From the NCBI GenBank assembly GCA_963205495.1, contig CAUJIN010000034.1, forward strand, positions 124,001 through 188,000: a stretch of 64,000 bases of DNA, written 5' to 3'. Below the pieces are notes generated by a model. It made no database searches, was not told the origin of the DNA, and saw only the letters and a list, made by a program, of their open reading frames with translations. Of this stretch, positions 19,311 through 28,911 are shown piece after piece. The DNA is from Pseudomonadota bacterium (lineage in GTDB: Bacteria; Pseudomonadota; Gammaproteobacteria; Xanthomonadales; Xanthomonadaceae). A program made the translations under genes and the position numbers. Within the stretch, counting starts at the first letter, position 1, and every line of letters begins with the position of its first letter.

Positions 19311-21683
19311 GTGACTTCACACATCCTGTGGCTGCACGACCTGCGCCTGACCGATCTTGCCCAGGTGGGCGGCAAGAATTCCTCGCTCGGCGAGATGATC
19401 GGCAATCTTGCCAAGCTCGGCGTCTCGGTTCCCGGCGGTTTTGCCACCACGGCCGACGCCTTCCGCGAGTTCATCGCGCACAACCACCTGCACGAACGCA
19501 TCTTCGATCGCCTCGCCGCGCTGGACGTGGAGGATGTTCCTGCGCTGATGAAGGCGGGCGCGGAAATCCGCGGCTGGGTGATCGATGCGCCGCTGCAGCC
19601 GGCGCTGGATGCCGCCATCCGTGAAGCCTACGCCAGGTTGTGCGCCGAAGACGGCGGTGAGGTGTCGGTAGCGGTGCGTTCCTCGGCCACGGCCGAAGAC
19701 CTGCCCGACGCCAGCTTCGCGGGGCAGCAGGAAACCTTCCTCAACGTCACCGGTGCCGCCGACGTGGTGCGCAAGGTCAAGGAGGTCTTCGCCAGCCTCT
19801 ACAACGACCGTGCCATCGCCTATCGCGTGCACCACGGCTTCAAGCACGAGGACGTGTTCCTCTCGGCCGGCGTGCAGCTGATGGTGCGCTCGGACATCGG
19901 CGCCTCGGGCGTGCTTTTCACGCTGGATACCGAATCGGGCTTCCGCGACGTGGTTTTCGTCACCGCCAGCTACGGCCTGGGCGAGAACGTGGTGCAGGGC
20001 GCGGTCAATCCGGACGAGTTCTACGTCTACAAGCCCACCCTGCGCGCCGGCAAGCACGCCGTGGTGCGTCGCCAGATCGGCGCCAAGCAGATCCGCATGG
20101 TGTATTCCGACGTGCCGGGCGAGCGGGTGAAGAACGAGGACACGCCGCTGGAGCTGCGGCGCCGTTTCGCGATCACCGACGCCGATGTCGAGGAGCTGGC
20201 GCGCCAGTCGCTCATCATCGAGGAGCACTACGGCCGCCCGATGGATATCGAATGGGCCAAGGACGGCAACAGCGGCAGGCTCTTCATCGTCCAGGCCCGC
20301 CCGGAAACGGTGAAGTCGCGCGCCCGCGCCACCCGGATCGAGCGCTACAGCCTCAACGCCAAAAGCGGGGTGCTGGCGCAGGGCCGCGCCATCGGCCAGA
20401 AGATCGGCGCCGGCACCGCGCGGGTGGTGCGCTCGCTCGACGAGATGGCCAAGTTCCAGCCCGGCGACGTGCTGGTGGCCGACATGACCGACCCCGACTG
20501 GGAGCCGATCATGAAGCGCGCTGCCGCCATCGTCACCAACCGCGGCGGGCGCACCTGCCACGCCGCGATCATCGCGCGCGAGCTGGGCGTGCCGGCCGTG
20601 GTCGGCTGCGGTGACGCCATGACCACCATTCCGGACGGCGCCGAGGTCACGGTGTCCTGCGCCGAAGGCGACACCGGCCATATCTACGCCGGCAGGCTCG
20701 ATTTCGAGATAGCCACGGCGGATCTGGAGAACATGCCGCCGGCGCCGCTCAAGATCATGATGAACGTCGGCAACCCCGAGCGCGCCTTCGATTTCGCCCA
20801 GCTCCCCAACCAGGGCATCGGTCTGGCGCGCCTGGAGTTCATCATCGCGCGCCAGATCGGCATCCACCCGCGCGCGCTGCTCGAATACGGCCGGCAGTCC
20901 GCCGAGATCCGCGCGAAGATCGACGAGATGAGCGCCGGCTATGCCGATCCGGTGTCGTTCTACGTCGATCGCCTTGCCGAAGGCATCGCCACGCTCACCG
21001 CGGCCTTCGCGCCCAATCCGGTGATCGTGCGCCTGTCGGACTTCAAATCCAACGAATACGCCAACCTCGTCGCCGGCTCGCAGTACGAGCCGCACGAGGA
21101 AAACCCGATGATCGGCTTCCGCGGCGCCAGCCGCTACGTGCACCCGGAGTTCCGCGACTGCTTCGCGCTGGAATGCCGCGCGGTGAAGAAGGTGCGCGAG
21201 GACATGGGGCTGACCAACTGCTGGGTCATGATCCCGTTCGTGCGCACGCTGGAGGAGGGGCGCGCGGTGCTCGATACCCTCGCCGCCAACGGCCTGAAGC
21301 AGGGCGAGAACGGGCTCAAGGTCATCATGATGTGCGAGCTGCCGTCCAACGCGCTCCTGGCCGACGAGTTTCTCGACCTGTTCGACGGCTTTTCGATCGG
21401 CTCCAACGACCTGACCCAGCTCACCCTGGGCCTGGACCGCGACTCGGGCATCGTCGCCCACCTGTTCGACGAGCGCGATGCAGCGGTCAAGAAGCTCCTG
21501 TCGATGGCGATCAGCACCGCGCGCCGGCGCGGCAAGTACATCGGCATCTGCGGCCAGGGCCCGAGCGACCATCCCGACCTTGCCGAGTGGCTGATGCAGC
21601 AGGGCATCGAGTCGGTTTCGCTCAATCCCGACACCGTGGTCGATACCTGGCTGCGGCTGGCCAAGTCGAAGGCCGCGGGCTGA
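19311..21683 (+). CDS. ppsA: Phosphoenolpyruvate synthase
   Basis: Makes PEP from pyruvate with ATP giving AMP and phosphate, the entry of gluconeogenesis. It has 790 residues (E. coli 792). The ATP-grasp domain is N-terminal ([32 protein letters not shown]). The swivelling phospho-histidine is in [14 protein letters not shown] near residue 419. The C-terminal PEP/pyruvate barrel ends with [17 protein letters not shown] near residue 744. The start is GTG with GGAG about 10 nt upstream. The usual regulator gene ppsR is not next to it in this window. Confidence 0.95.
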   Translation: MTSHILWLHDLRLTDLAQVGGKNSSLGEMIGNLAKLGVSVPGGFATTADAFREFIAHNHLHERIFDRLAALDVEDVPALMKAGAEIRGWVIDAPLQPALDAAIREAYARLCAEDGGEVSVAVRSSATAEDLPDASFAGQQETFLNVTGAADVVRKVKEVFASLYNDRAIAYRVHHGFKHEDVFLSAGVQLMVRSDIGASGVLFTLDTESGFRDVVFVTASYGLGENVVQGAVNPDEFYVYKPTLRAGKHAVVRRQIGAKQIRMVYSDVPGERVKNEDTPLELRRRFAITDADVEELARQSLIIEEHYGRPMDIEWAKDGNSGRLFIVQARPETVKSRARATRIERYSLNAKSGVLAQGRAIGQKIGAGTARVVRSLDEMAKFQPGDVLVADMTDPDWEPIMKRAAAIVTNRGGRTCHAAIIARELGVPAVVGCGDAMTTIPDGAEVTVSCAEGDTGHIYAGRLDFEIATADLENMPPAPLKIMMNVGNPERAFDFAQLPNQGIGLARLEFIIARQIGIHPRALLEYGRQSAEIRAKIDEMSAGYADPVSFYVDRLAEGIATLTAAFAPNPVIVRLSDFKSNEYANLVAGSQYEPHEENPMIGFRGASRYVHPEFRDCFALECRAVKKVREDMGLTNCWVMIPFVRTLEEGRAVLDTLAANGLKQGENGLKVIMMCELPSNALLADEFLDLFDGFSIGSNDLTQLTLGLDRDSGIVAHLFDERDAAVKKLLSMAISTARRRGKYIGICGQGPSDHPDLAEWLMQQGIESVSLNPDTVVDTWLRLAKSKAAG

Positions 21684-21711
21684 TCGTCCGGACGATTCGC
21701 TGATCGATGGC

Positions 21712-21743
21712 AAACGGGCACCGCGAGGTGCCCGTTTGTGTTT
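21712..21743 (+). terminator. Intrinsic terminator of ppsA
   Basis: A perfect 11-bp stem AAACGGGCACC / GGTGCCCGTTT with a GCGA loop, followed by GTGTTTC. It lies 28 bp after the ppsA stop. Confidence 0.8.
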
Positions 21744-21846
21744 CAACGCGGAGAGCCGGTTGCCCCCGTTCGATGGCGGGCCCGCTGCTGCAGGCTTGCG
21801 CGTGGGTGGATGCCGGGATGCAGAAGCCGCCTGCGCCGCGGAGGCC

Positions 21847-23013
21847 TCAGCCTTCCAGCGCCTGCGCCAGGTCGTCCCAGAGGTCTTCCACATGCTCGAT
21901 GCCGACCGACAGGCGCAGCAGGCCCGGGGTGATGCCGGCGGCGGCGCGGGCTTCCTCGGGCACCATGCGGTGGGTCAGGCCGGCGGGGTGCTGGATCAGG
22001 CTGTCGGTGGAGCCCAGGCTCACCGCGGCGGTCATCACCTTGGCCCGGGCCATGACGCGCGCCGCGGCGTCGTGGCCACCCTTGACCTCGAAGGCCATGA
22101 GCGAGCCGGGGCCGGACATCTGGATGCCGATCAGGTGCCCGCCGCGCGCGCCGGGCAGGCCCGGATAGAACACCTTCGATACCGCCGGATGCTCCGCCAG
22201 CCGCTGCGCCAGCACCTGCGCGTTGGCCTGGGCTGCTTCCACGCGCAGCGCCAGCGTCGGCAGGCCGCGGTGCAGCAGATAGGCCGCCAGCGGGTGGAGC
22301 AGGGCGCCGGTGGCCGCGCGCATCGTGCGCAGCGGGGCGGCGTGGGTCTCCTCGCAGCACACCACGCCGGCGATCACGTCGCCGTGGCCGCCGAGGAACT
22401 TGGTGGCGCTGTGCCAGACGTAGGTGGCGCCCAGTTCCGCCGGGCGCTGCAGCACCGGGGTGGCGAAGGTGGAATCGACCAGCACCGGCACCCGGCCCGC
22501 GGCCGCGACGGTGGCGCGGATGTCCACGAGATCGAGCGTCGGGTTGGAGGGGGTTTCGATGATGACCAGCGCCGTGTCGGGCCGCAGTCGCGCCGCGACC
22601 TGGCCCGCGTCGGTGAGGAATTCGGCTTCCACGCCGCACAGGCCGCTGCCCAGGAGGTGGTCGGAGGTGCCGTACAGCGGACGTACCACCAGCACATGGC
22701 GGCCGTGCTGGCTGCGCGCCATCAGCACCGCGGTGAGCGCCGCCATGCCCGAAGCAAAGGCCACGCAGGCCTGCGTGCCTTCGAGCGCGGCGATGGCGTC
22801 CTCCGTGCGCGCCACGGTCGGGTTGTGCAGGCGCGCGTAGATCGGATTGGCAGCGTCGTGCCCGCCGGCGATCAGCGCGTCGAAACTGGCGCTGCCGGTG
22901 CCGAGGTCGGGGATCGGGTAGGTGGTCGACAGGTCGATCGGCGGCGCGTGGACGCACAGGCGATTGAAGTCTTCGCGGCCGGCGTGGACGGCGGTGGTCT
23001 GGAAGCGGGGCAT
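21847..23013 (-). CDS. PLP-dependent Cys/Met metabolism enzyme (methionine gamma-lyase or cystathionine gamma-lyase/synthase type)
   Basis: 388-residue trans-sulfuration-family enzyme. It shows NPIYARLHNPTVARTEDAIA, the SGMAA pocket and the PLP lysine in HSATKFLGGHGD near residue 206, then SLGSTDSLIQHPAGLTH. Substrate choice within the family cannot be read with certainty. An Lrp-family gene diverges from it, as in the mdeA-mdeR pair of Pseudomonas putida, which favours methionine gamma-lyase. The ATG at 23013 is chosen for the GGAG about 9 nt upstream; ATGs at 23043 and 23094 are in frame but overlap the candidate operator region. Confidence 0.85.
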   Translation of the reverse strand: MPRFQTTAVHAGREDFNRLCVHAPPIDLSTTYPIPDLGTGSASFDALIAGGHDAANPIYARLHNPTVARTEDAIAALEGTQACVAFASGMAALTAVLMARSQHGRHVLVVRPLYGTSDHLLGSGLCGVEAEFLTDAGQVAARLRPDTALVIIETPSNPTLDLVDIRATVAAAGRVPVLVDSTFATPVLQRPAELGATYVWHSATKFLGGHGDVIAGVVCCEETHAAPLRTMRAATGALLHPLAAYLLHRGLPTLALRVEAAQANAQVLAQRLAEHPAVSKVFYPGLPGARGGHLIGIQMSGPGSLMAFEVKGGHDAAARVMARAKVMTAAVSLGSTDSLIQHPAGLTHRMVPEEARAAAGITPGLLRLSVGIEHVEDLWDDLAQALEG

Positions 23014-23078
23014 GTCGAACTCCGGGCGTGGGATTTCGGCCATGCTAGAACTGTATTCGGTGACGTGGCAGTGTATCG

Positions 23079-23093
23079 AAGAATATTTTAGCA
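23079..23093. promoter_or_regulatory. Candidate Lrp-family operator
   Basis: AAGAATATTTTAGCA fits the Lrp consensus YAGHAWATTWTDCTR in 12 of 15 positions. It lies in an AT-rich island between the divergent PLP enzyme and the Lrp/AsnC gene, 16 bp from the regulator's ATG. It could serve both promoters. Confidence 0.5.
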
Positions 23094-23108
23094 TTCGCCC
23101 TTCCGACC

Positions 23109-23564
23109 ATGCTCGACCGAATCGACCACGCGCTCTTGCGCCTGCTGCGGAAGAATGCGCGGCTGCCCAACAAGGACCTCGCCGAAAAGGTCGGCATCGC
23201 GCCCTCCACCGCGCTGGAGCGCGTGCGCCGGATGCGCGAGGAAAAGGTGCTTCTGGGCTATCACGCCGAGATCGCGCCGGCGGCCATCGGGATCGGCTTG
23301 CAGGCGATGGTCTCGGTACGCCTGGCGCGGCATTCGCGCGCGCTGGTGGATGGTTTCCACCGGCACCTGCTGTCGCTGCCGGAAGTGATGGCCTGCTACC
23401 ACGTGGCCGGTGCCGATGATTTCCTCGCGCACGTGGGCGTGCGCGACAGCGAGCACCTGCGAAGTTTCACCCTCAGCGCCTTCACCGAACGGGAGGAGGT
23501 GGCGCACATCGAGACGCGCCTGATCTTCGAATTCCGCCGCAACGTGGATTTGCCGCAGGGCTAG
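23109..23564 (+). CDS. Lrp/AsnC-family transcriptional regulator
   Basis: 151 residues. The N-terminal helix-turn-helix is clear (IDHALLRLLRKNARLPNKDLA then VGIAPSTALERVRRM). The C-terminal RAM ligand-binding domain follows (LSLPEVMACYHVAGADDFLAHV). Such proteins respond to amino acids and usually control a neighbouring catabolic gene. The divergent PLP enzyme 95 bp away is the obvious target, and a candidate operator lies between them. Confidence 0.92.
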   Translation: MLDRIDHALLRLLRKNARLPNKDLAEKVGIAPSTALERVRRMREEKVLLGYHAEIAPAAIGIGLQAMVSVRLARHSRALVDGFHRHLLSLPEVMACYHVAGADDFLAHVGVRDSEHLRSFTLSAFTEREEVAHIETRLIFEFRRNVDLPQG

Positions 23565-23583
23565 CGATGTGCCGGCATGCGGC

Positions 23584-24045
23584 TCAGTCCTCGCCGTGGC
23601 GAAGCCAGTTCAGGGCTTCGGCTTCCTGGCCGAACACGGTGGCGATGATGCCCAGTTCGCGCGCCTGCATGGCGATGACCTCCTGCACCGACCGGTTTTC
23701 CAGCCCGCGGTCTACGAAGGCGACGCGGCAGCCGGCCAGGTCGAGTTTCAGTATCTCGTCGGCCATGCGCAGGGTGACATCGTGCCCCGTGCTGCTGGCA
23801 AGGTTCTCCACCACCAGCAGCCGGGTTGCTCCGCAGTGCGCGCGCTCTTTCGCCACGACTTCCCAGTAGGCGACCGAGATTTCGTAACTGTCGTGCGGGC
23901 CTTCCACCTGGGCGCGCAGGACGCCTGCCGAGAAGCTGAAATGGATTTCGAATCCATCCCCGACGTAGTGGCTCTTGGAATTCAACGGCGCGCTTCCCGC
24001 GTTTGGAACAAAAGAGCACGTCGGCGGATGCTTTCGCCGATGCAC
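23584..24045 (-). CDS. Conserved hypothetical protein, alpha/beta fold (SpoIIAA/STAS-like)
   Basis: Up to 153 residues from a GTG at 24045. The region from about residue 28 alternates strands and helices: GDGFEIHFSFSAGVLRAQVEG, ATRLLVVENLASSTG, AGCRVAFVDRGLENRSVQE, LGIIATVFGQEAEALNWL. This pattern is typical of SpoIIAA/STAS-like single-domain proteins in xanthomonads. The first 25 residues look unconserved, so the true start may be further in. It lies between the Lrp gene (convergent) and fumarase (same strand, 46 bp). No function can be given. Confidence 0.6.
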   Translation of the reverse strand: MHRRKHPPTCSFVPNAGSAPLNSKSHYVGDGFEIHFSFSAGVLRAQVEGPHDSYEISVAYWEVVAKERAHCGATRLLVVENLASSTGHDVTLRMADEILKLDLAGCRVAFVDRGLENRSVQEVIAMQARELGIIATVFGQEAEALNWLRHGED

Positions 24046-24091
24046 TTGTCAGAACCACTATGCCCCAAATGGGGTAGGGATGAGAACCCCG

Positions 24092-25609
24092 TCACAACAC
24101 CCGCAGCGGGATTTTCCCGATGCGGGACTGCCATTCCTGCGGGCCGGTCTCATGCACCGAGCTGCCGCGGCTGTCCACCGCCACCGTCACCGGCATGTCC
24201 TTGACCTCGAACTCGTAGATCGCCTCCATGCCGAGGTCGGCAAAGCCGACCACGCGCGCGGCGCGGATCGCCTTGGAGACCAGGTAGGCGGCGCCGCCCA
24301 CCGCCATCAGGTAGACCGACTGGTGCTTCCTGATCGCCTCCAGCGCCGCGGGCCCGCGCTCGGCCTTGCCGATCATGCCCAAGAGGCCGGTGGCGCTGAG
24401 CACCTGCTCGGTGAACTTGTCCATGCGCGTCGCCGTGGTCGGGCCGGCCGGGCCGACCACTTCATCGCGCACCGGATCGACCGGGCCGACGTAGTAGATG
24501 AAGCGCCCGGCCAGATCCACCGGCAGCGGCTCGCCCTTGTTGAGCATGTCGACCATGCGCTTGTGCGCGGCGTCGCGGCCGGTCAGCATCTTGCCCGAGA
24601 GCAGCAGAACTTCGCCCGGCTGGAGCGTGGCGACTTCTTCACGGGTGATGGTGTCCAGGTTCACCCGGCGCGCGTTCTGCGGGCTGTAGGTGAGCTTGGG
24701 CCAGTCTTCCAGCGAGGGCGGATCGAGCATCACCGGGCCGCTGCCGTCGAGGGTGAAATGCGCGTGGCGGGTCGCCGCGCAGTTGGGAATCATCGCCACC
24801 GGCAGGTTGGCGGCGTGGGTGGGGAAGTCCTTGATCTTGACGTCCAGCACCGTGGTCAGGCCGCCCAGGCCCTGCGCGCCGATGCCCAGCGCGTTGACCT
24901 TCTCGAAGAGCTCGATGCGCATTTCCTCGATGCGATTCTGCGGCCCGCGCGCGATCAGTTCCTGGATGTCGATTTCTTCCATCAAGGATTCCTTCGCCAG
25001 CAGCATCGCCTTCTCGGCGGTGCCGCCGATGCCGATGCCGAGCATCCCCGGCGGGCACCAGCCGGCGCCCATGGTCGGCACCGTCTTGAGCACCCAGTCG
25101 ACGATGGAGTCGGACGGGTTGAGCATCGCGAACTTGCTCTTGGCTTCGCTGCCGCCGCCCTTGGCCGCCACGATCACGTCGAGTTTGTCGCCGGCGACGA
25201 TCTTGACGTTGATGACGCAGGGCGTGTTGTCTTTCGTGTTGATGCGCTTGCCGGCCGGATCGGCCAGCACGCTGGCGCGCAGCTTGTTGTCGGGGTGCAG
25301 GTAGGCGCGGCGGACGCCCTCGTTCACGGCGTCTTCCAGCGAGCCGGTGAAGCCTTCCCAGCGCACGTCCATGCCCACTTCCAGGAACACGGTGACGATG
25401 CCGGTGTCCTGGCAGATCGGGCGGTGGCCTTCTGCGCACATCCGCGAGTTGATCAGGATCTGCGCCATCGCGTCCTTGGCGGCCGGGGATTCCTCGCGCT
25501 CGTGGGCGGCAGTGACGGCGCGGATGAAATCGACCGGGTGGTAGTAGCTGATGTACTGCAGTGCGTCGGCGACGGACTGGATCAGGTCTTCCTGCTGGAT
25601 GAGGGTCAC
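24092..25609 (-). CDS. Class I fumarate hydratase
   Basis: Oxygen-sensitive 4Fe-4S fumarase of the TCA cycle, with the alpha and beta parts in one chain; 505 residues. Cluster cysteines lie in PICQDTG near residue 66, GWCPPGML near 182 and NCAATRH near 276. The C-terminal domain has the conserved GKMLTGRDAAHKRM. A GTG at 25609 gives the family N-terminus (QEDLIQSVADALQYISYYHP); the 71 codons upstream are rejected because they run into the divergent gene's leader. Iron dependence makes it sensitive to superoxide. No class II fumC is in the window. Confidence 0.93.
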   Translation of the reverse strand: MTLIQQEDLIQSVADALQYISYYHPVDFIRAVTAAHEREESPAAKDAMAQILINSRMCAEGHRPICQDTGIVTVFLEVGMDVRWEGFTGSLEDAVNEGVRRAYLHPDNKLRASVLADPAGKRINTKDNTPCVINVKIVAGDKLDVIVAAKGGGSEAKSKFAMLNPSDSIVDWVLKTVPTMGAGWCPPGMLGIGIGGTAEKAMLLAKESLMEEIDIQELIARGPQNRIEEMRIELFEKVNALGIGAQGLGGLTTVLDVKIKDFPTHAANLPVAMIPNCAATRHAHFTLDGSGPVMLDPPSLEDWPKLTYSPQNARRVNLDTITREEVATLQPGEVLLLSGKMLTGRDAAHKRMVDMLNKGEPLPVDLAGRFIYYVGPVDPVRDEVVGPAGPTTATRMDKFTEQVLSATGLLGMIGKAERGPAALEAIRKHQSVYLMAVGGAAYLVSKAIRAARVVGFADLGMEAIYEFEVKDMPVTVAVDSRGSSVHETGPQEWQSRIGKIPLRVL

Positions 25610-25736
25610 GGCTGCCGCAATGGTGGCTTTTGGGGGCGGGAAGTTTACGATGGCGGCGAGCGCCGGGGCATCCCACTTTCGTGCAAGGCAGGCCGGATCG
25701 GCGCGCAAGGCCTGCCCAGACCATGGAGAACGCATT

Positions 25737-26222
25737 ATGGCTTCCGAAGATTCCGGCGCCGGTTTCACCGGCATCCTGCGCGACCTGCGCAGCGCGGTCG
25801 GCGAACTGTTCACCGGCGGCAAGCTGCCAAGGGAACGCGAGATGCCGGTCGAGGTGCTGTTCGGGCTGATCGGCTACGTGGCCAAGGCCGACAGCATCGT
25901 GACCAGCCACGAGGCCGAGTTCGTCAATTCGGTGATGAAGGACATGGACCTGCCCAGCGGCGGTCTGGCGCTGGCCAATGCGGCCTTCGAGCGCGGGCGG
26001 CTGCGCCAGATCGACCTGGCACACGAGGCGCGCCGCATCCAGGAGCTTTACCCGGCCGGTTCCAGCGAACTGCTGCACTGGCTGGATGTCCTGGTGGGTG
26101 TGGCCATGGCCGACGGCCGCCTCTTTCCGCGCGAGCGCGCCACGCTGGAGGAAGTCGGCGCGGCGCTGGGCTTCAGCGGTGAAACGGTGCGGCTGCGCCT
26201 GGCGGAAGTCGGCGCGCGTTGA
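25737..26222 (+). CDS. TerB/DjlA-N-like domain protein
   Basis: 161 residues, all-helical. PVEVLFGLIGYVAKADSIVTSHEAEFVNSVM is the TerB-type segment also found at the N-terminus of the co-chaperone DjlA. A second such unit (LDVLVGVAMADGRLFPRERATLEEVG) ends the protein. There is no J domain and no transmembrane helix. GGAGA lies about 9 nt before the ATG. Its stop overlaps the TTG start of the ABC transporter (TTGA), which suggests a coupled unit. The role is unknown. Confidence 0.75.
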   Translation: MASEDSGAGFTGILRDLRSAVGELFTGGKLPREREMPVEVLFGLIGYVAKADSIVTSHEAEFVNSVMKDMDLPSGGLALANAAFERGRLRQIDLAHEARRIQELYPAGSSELLHWLDVLVGVAMADGRLFPRERATLEEVGAALGFSGETVRLRLAEVGAR

Positions 26223-28069
26223 AGCCCGCGGCCGCAGAGCGCCAATCCCTGCGCCAGCGCGTCTCGGCGCTGCGCAACCTGGGGCCGTTCCTGCGTCAGG
26301 TCTGGGAAACCAGCGCGCCGCTGACGCTGGCCACGGTGGTGCTGCGCCTCGCGCGCGCGGTGCTGCCGGTGGCCATGCTCTACGTCGCCAAGCTCATCAT
26401 CGACGAGGTGATCGGGCTTGGCGGCGGGGAGTTCCACGATGGACTGCGGCAAGCGTGGAGCCGCGGCGAGCTGGATCATCTGGCGCTGCTGCTGGTCACG
26501 GAGTTCGCCCTGGCGCTGGCCTCGGACCTGCTCGGCCGCGCCGTGGGCTTCGTCGATGCGGTGCTGTCCGAGCGCTACGCCAACCTCGCCAGCGTGCGGC
26601 TGATGGAGCACGCCGCGACGCTGGATCTGGAGGACTTCGAGGACGCCGACCTGCAGGATCGCCTGGAGCGTGCGCGCCGCCAGACCATGGGCCGCAGCCC
26701 GCTGCTGGGCCAGCTCTTCGGCCAGGCCCAGGATGCCGTCACCGTCATCGCCTTCGGTGTCGGACTGGCGGCCTACGCGCCCTGGCTGATCGGGCTGATC
26801 CTGGTCGCGCTGCTGCCCGCGTTCCTGGGCGAGATGCATTTCAACGCGCAGGGCTACGCGCTCAATTTCCACTGGACCCCCGAGCGGCGCGAGCTCGATT
26901 ACGTGCGCCAGACCGGTGCCAGCGTGGAAACCGCCAAGGAGGTGAAGATCTTCGCGCTGGCCCCCTTCCTGATCGCGCGCTACCGGCATCTGGCCGACAC
27001 CTTCCATCGCGCCAATCGCGCCCTGGCCGCGCGCCGCGCGCTGTGGGGCGGCGCGCTCTCGCTGCTGGGCACGGGCGGCTACTACGCCGCCTACGGCTAC
27101 CTGACCTGGCGCACCGTGCGCGGCGACTTCACCGTGGGCGACCTGACTTTCCTGGCGGGTTCCTTCCTGCGCCTGCGTTCGCTGCTCGAAGGGCTGCTGA
27201 GCGGCTTTTCTCAGGTCGCCAACCAGGCGCTGTTCCTCGACGACCTGTACTCGTTTTTCGACATCCGCCCGGAAATCCTCTCGCGCCCCGGCGCGCGCGC
27301 GATGCCGCAGCCGATCCGCGAAGGCTTCGTGTTCGAAGACGTGGGCTTCCGCTATCCCGGTGCCGAGCGCTGGGCGGTGCGCGGGCTGTCGCTTGAAATC
27401 GGCGCGGGCGAATCGATTGCGCTGGTGGGCGAGAACGGTGCCGGCAAGACCACCCTGGTCAAGCTGCTGGCGCGCCTCTACGACCCGGACGAGGGCCGCA
27501 TCCTGCTCGACGGCGTGGATCTTCGCGACTACGACCTGGACGAGTTGCGCGCGCATATCGGGGTGATCTTCCAGGACTTCGTGCGCTATCACCTCAGCGC
27601 CGCCGACAACATCGCGGTGGGCCGGATCGAGGCGCGGGACGACCGCGCGCGTATCGAGGAGGCCGCGCGCCGCAGCCTGGCCGACGCAGTGATCGCGAAG
27701 CTTCCCGGCGGCTATGAACAGATGCTGGGCAAGCGCTTCGGCAGCGGCGTGGAGCTTTCCGGCGGCGAATGGCAGAAGCTCGCCATCGCGCGCGCCTACA
27801 TGCGCCAGGCCCAGGTGATGATCCTGGACGAACCCACCGCCGCGCTCGACGCGCGCGCGGAGTTCGAGGTGTTCCAGCGCTTCCGCGAGCTCTCGGAAGG
27901 GCGCACCACGGTGCTGATTTCCCACCGCTTTTCCACCGTACGCATGGCCGATCGCATCCTCGTGCTGCGGCACGGGGCGGTGATCGAGGAGGGCGATCAC
28001 GCATCGCTGCTGGCGGCCGGTGGCCTCTACGCCGAACTCTTCAGCCTGCAGGCCGAAGGCTATCGCTGA
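26219..28069 (+). CDS. ABC exporter, fused membrane and ATPase domains
   Basis: 616-residue half-transporter. About six membrane spans occupy residues 30-300 (for example LATVVLRLARAVLPVAMLYV and LIGLILVALLPAFLG). The nucleotide-binding domain has Walker A GENGAGKTTLVK near residue 404, signature LSGGEWQKLAIARAY near 513, Walker B VMILDEPTAALDA near 533 and the switch His in LISHRFSTVR. It should homodimerise. It starts with TTG overlapping the TerB-like gene's stop. The substrate is not predictable; the closest general type is the lipid/drug/peptide exporter group. Confidence 0.88.
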   Translation: MKPAAAERQSLRQRVSALRNLGPFLRQVWETSAPLTLATVVLRLARAVLPVAMLYVAKLIIDEVIGLGGGEFHDGLRQAWSRGELDHLALLLVTEFALALASDLLGRAVGFVDAVLSERYANLASVRLMEHAATLDLEDFEDADLQDRLERARRQTMGRSPLLGQLFGQAQDAVTVIAFGVGLAAYAPWLIGLILVALLPAFLGEMHFNAQGYALNFHWTPERRELDYVRQTGASVETAKEVKIFALAPFLIARYRHLADTFHRANRALAARRALWGGALSLLGTGGYYAAYGYLTWRTVRGDFTVGDLTFLAGSFLRLRSLLEGLLSGFSQVANQALFLDDLYSFFDIRPEILSRPGARAMPQPIREGFVFEDVGFRYPGAERWAVRGLSLEIGAGESIALVGENGAGKTTLVKLLARLYDPDEGRILLDGVDLRDYDLDELRAHIGVIFQDFVRYHLSAADNIAVGRIEARDDRARIEEAARRSLADAVIAKLPGGYEQMLGKRFGSGVELSGGEWQKLAIARAYMRQAQVMILDEPTAALDARAEFEVFQRFRELSEGRTTVLISHRFSTVRMADRILVLRHGAVIEEGDHASLLAAGGLYAELFSLQAEGYR

Positions 28070-28116
28070 CACCCGTGGCGCTGGCCCGATGCGGGCCGCT
28101 GCGCAATAATTGACTG

Positions 28117-28911
28117 ATGAGCATTCCCATCAAGTCCGCATCCGATATCGAGAAGATGCGCGTGGCAGGCCGCCTCGCGGCCGAGGTGCTGCGCGTGGTC
28201 GAACCCCACGTCAGGGCCGGCGTCACCACGGCCGAACTGGACCGCATCTGCCACGACCACATCGTCAACGTGCAGAAGGCGATCCCGGCCAACATCGGCT
28301 ACGGCGGCGGGCACGGGCGCATCCCGTTCCCCGCGGCGACCTGCACCTCGGTCAACAACGTCATCTGCCACGGCATCCCGAGCGATGGCAAGCTGCTCAA
28401 GGACGGCGACATCCTCAACATCGACGTGACCGTCATCAAGGACGGCTGGCACGGCGACACCAGCCGCATGTACCTCGTCGGCAAGCCCTCGGTGCTGGCC
28501 CAGCGCCTGGTGGACGTCACCCGCGAGGCCATGTTCCGCGGCATCCGCGCGGTGCGCCCGGGCGCGCACCTGGGCGACATCGGCCACGCGATCCAGAGCT
28601 ACGCCGAATCCGAGCGCTTCTCCGTCGTGCGCGAGTACTGCGGCCACGGCATCGGGCAGGTCTACCACGACGAGCCCCAGGTGCTGCATTACGGCCAGGC
28701 CGGCACCGGGCCGGTGCTGAAGAAGGGCATGGTGTTCACCATCGAGCCGATGATCAACGCCGGCGCGCGCCACTCGCGCCTCCTGCCGGACGGCTGGACC
28801 GTGGTCACCAAGGACCGCTCGCTCTCGGCCCAGTGGGAGCACACCGTCGCGGTCACCGACGACGGCTTCGAGATCCTCACCCGCATTCCCGGCGACGACA
28901 ACGACGCATGA
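28117..28911 (+). CDS. map: Methionine aminopeptidase, type I
   Basis: Removes the initiator methionine from nascent proteins; 264 residues (E. coli 264). All five metal ligands are present in NIDVTVI (Asp), HGDTSRMY (Asp), CGHGIGQVYHDEP (His), FTIEPMIN (Glu) and AQWEHTVAV (Glu). The loop before TCTSVNNVICHGIP is a few residues longer than in E. coli (YGGGHGRIPFPAA), which may be a lineage trait. The ATG of glnD overlaps its stop (ATGA). Confidence 0.95.
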   Translation: MSIPIKSASDIEKMRVAGRLAAEVLRVVEPHVRAGVTTAELDRICHDHIVNVQKAIPANIGYGGGHGRIPFPAATCTSVNNVICHGIPSDGKLLKDGDILNIDVTVIKDGWHGDTSRMYLVGKPSVLAQRLVDVTREAMFRGIRAVRPGAHLGDIGHAIQSYAESERFSVVREYCGHGIGQVYHDEPQVLHYGQAGTGPVLKKGMVFTIEPMINAGARHSRLLPDGWTVVTKDRSLSAQWEHTVAVTDDGFEILTRIPGDDNDA

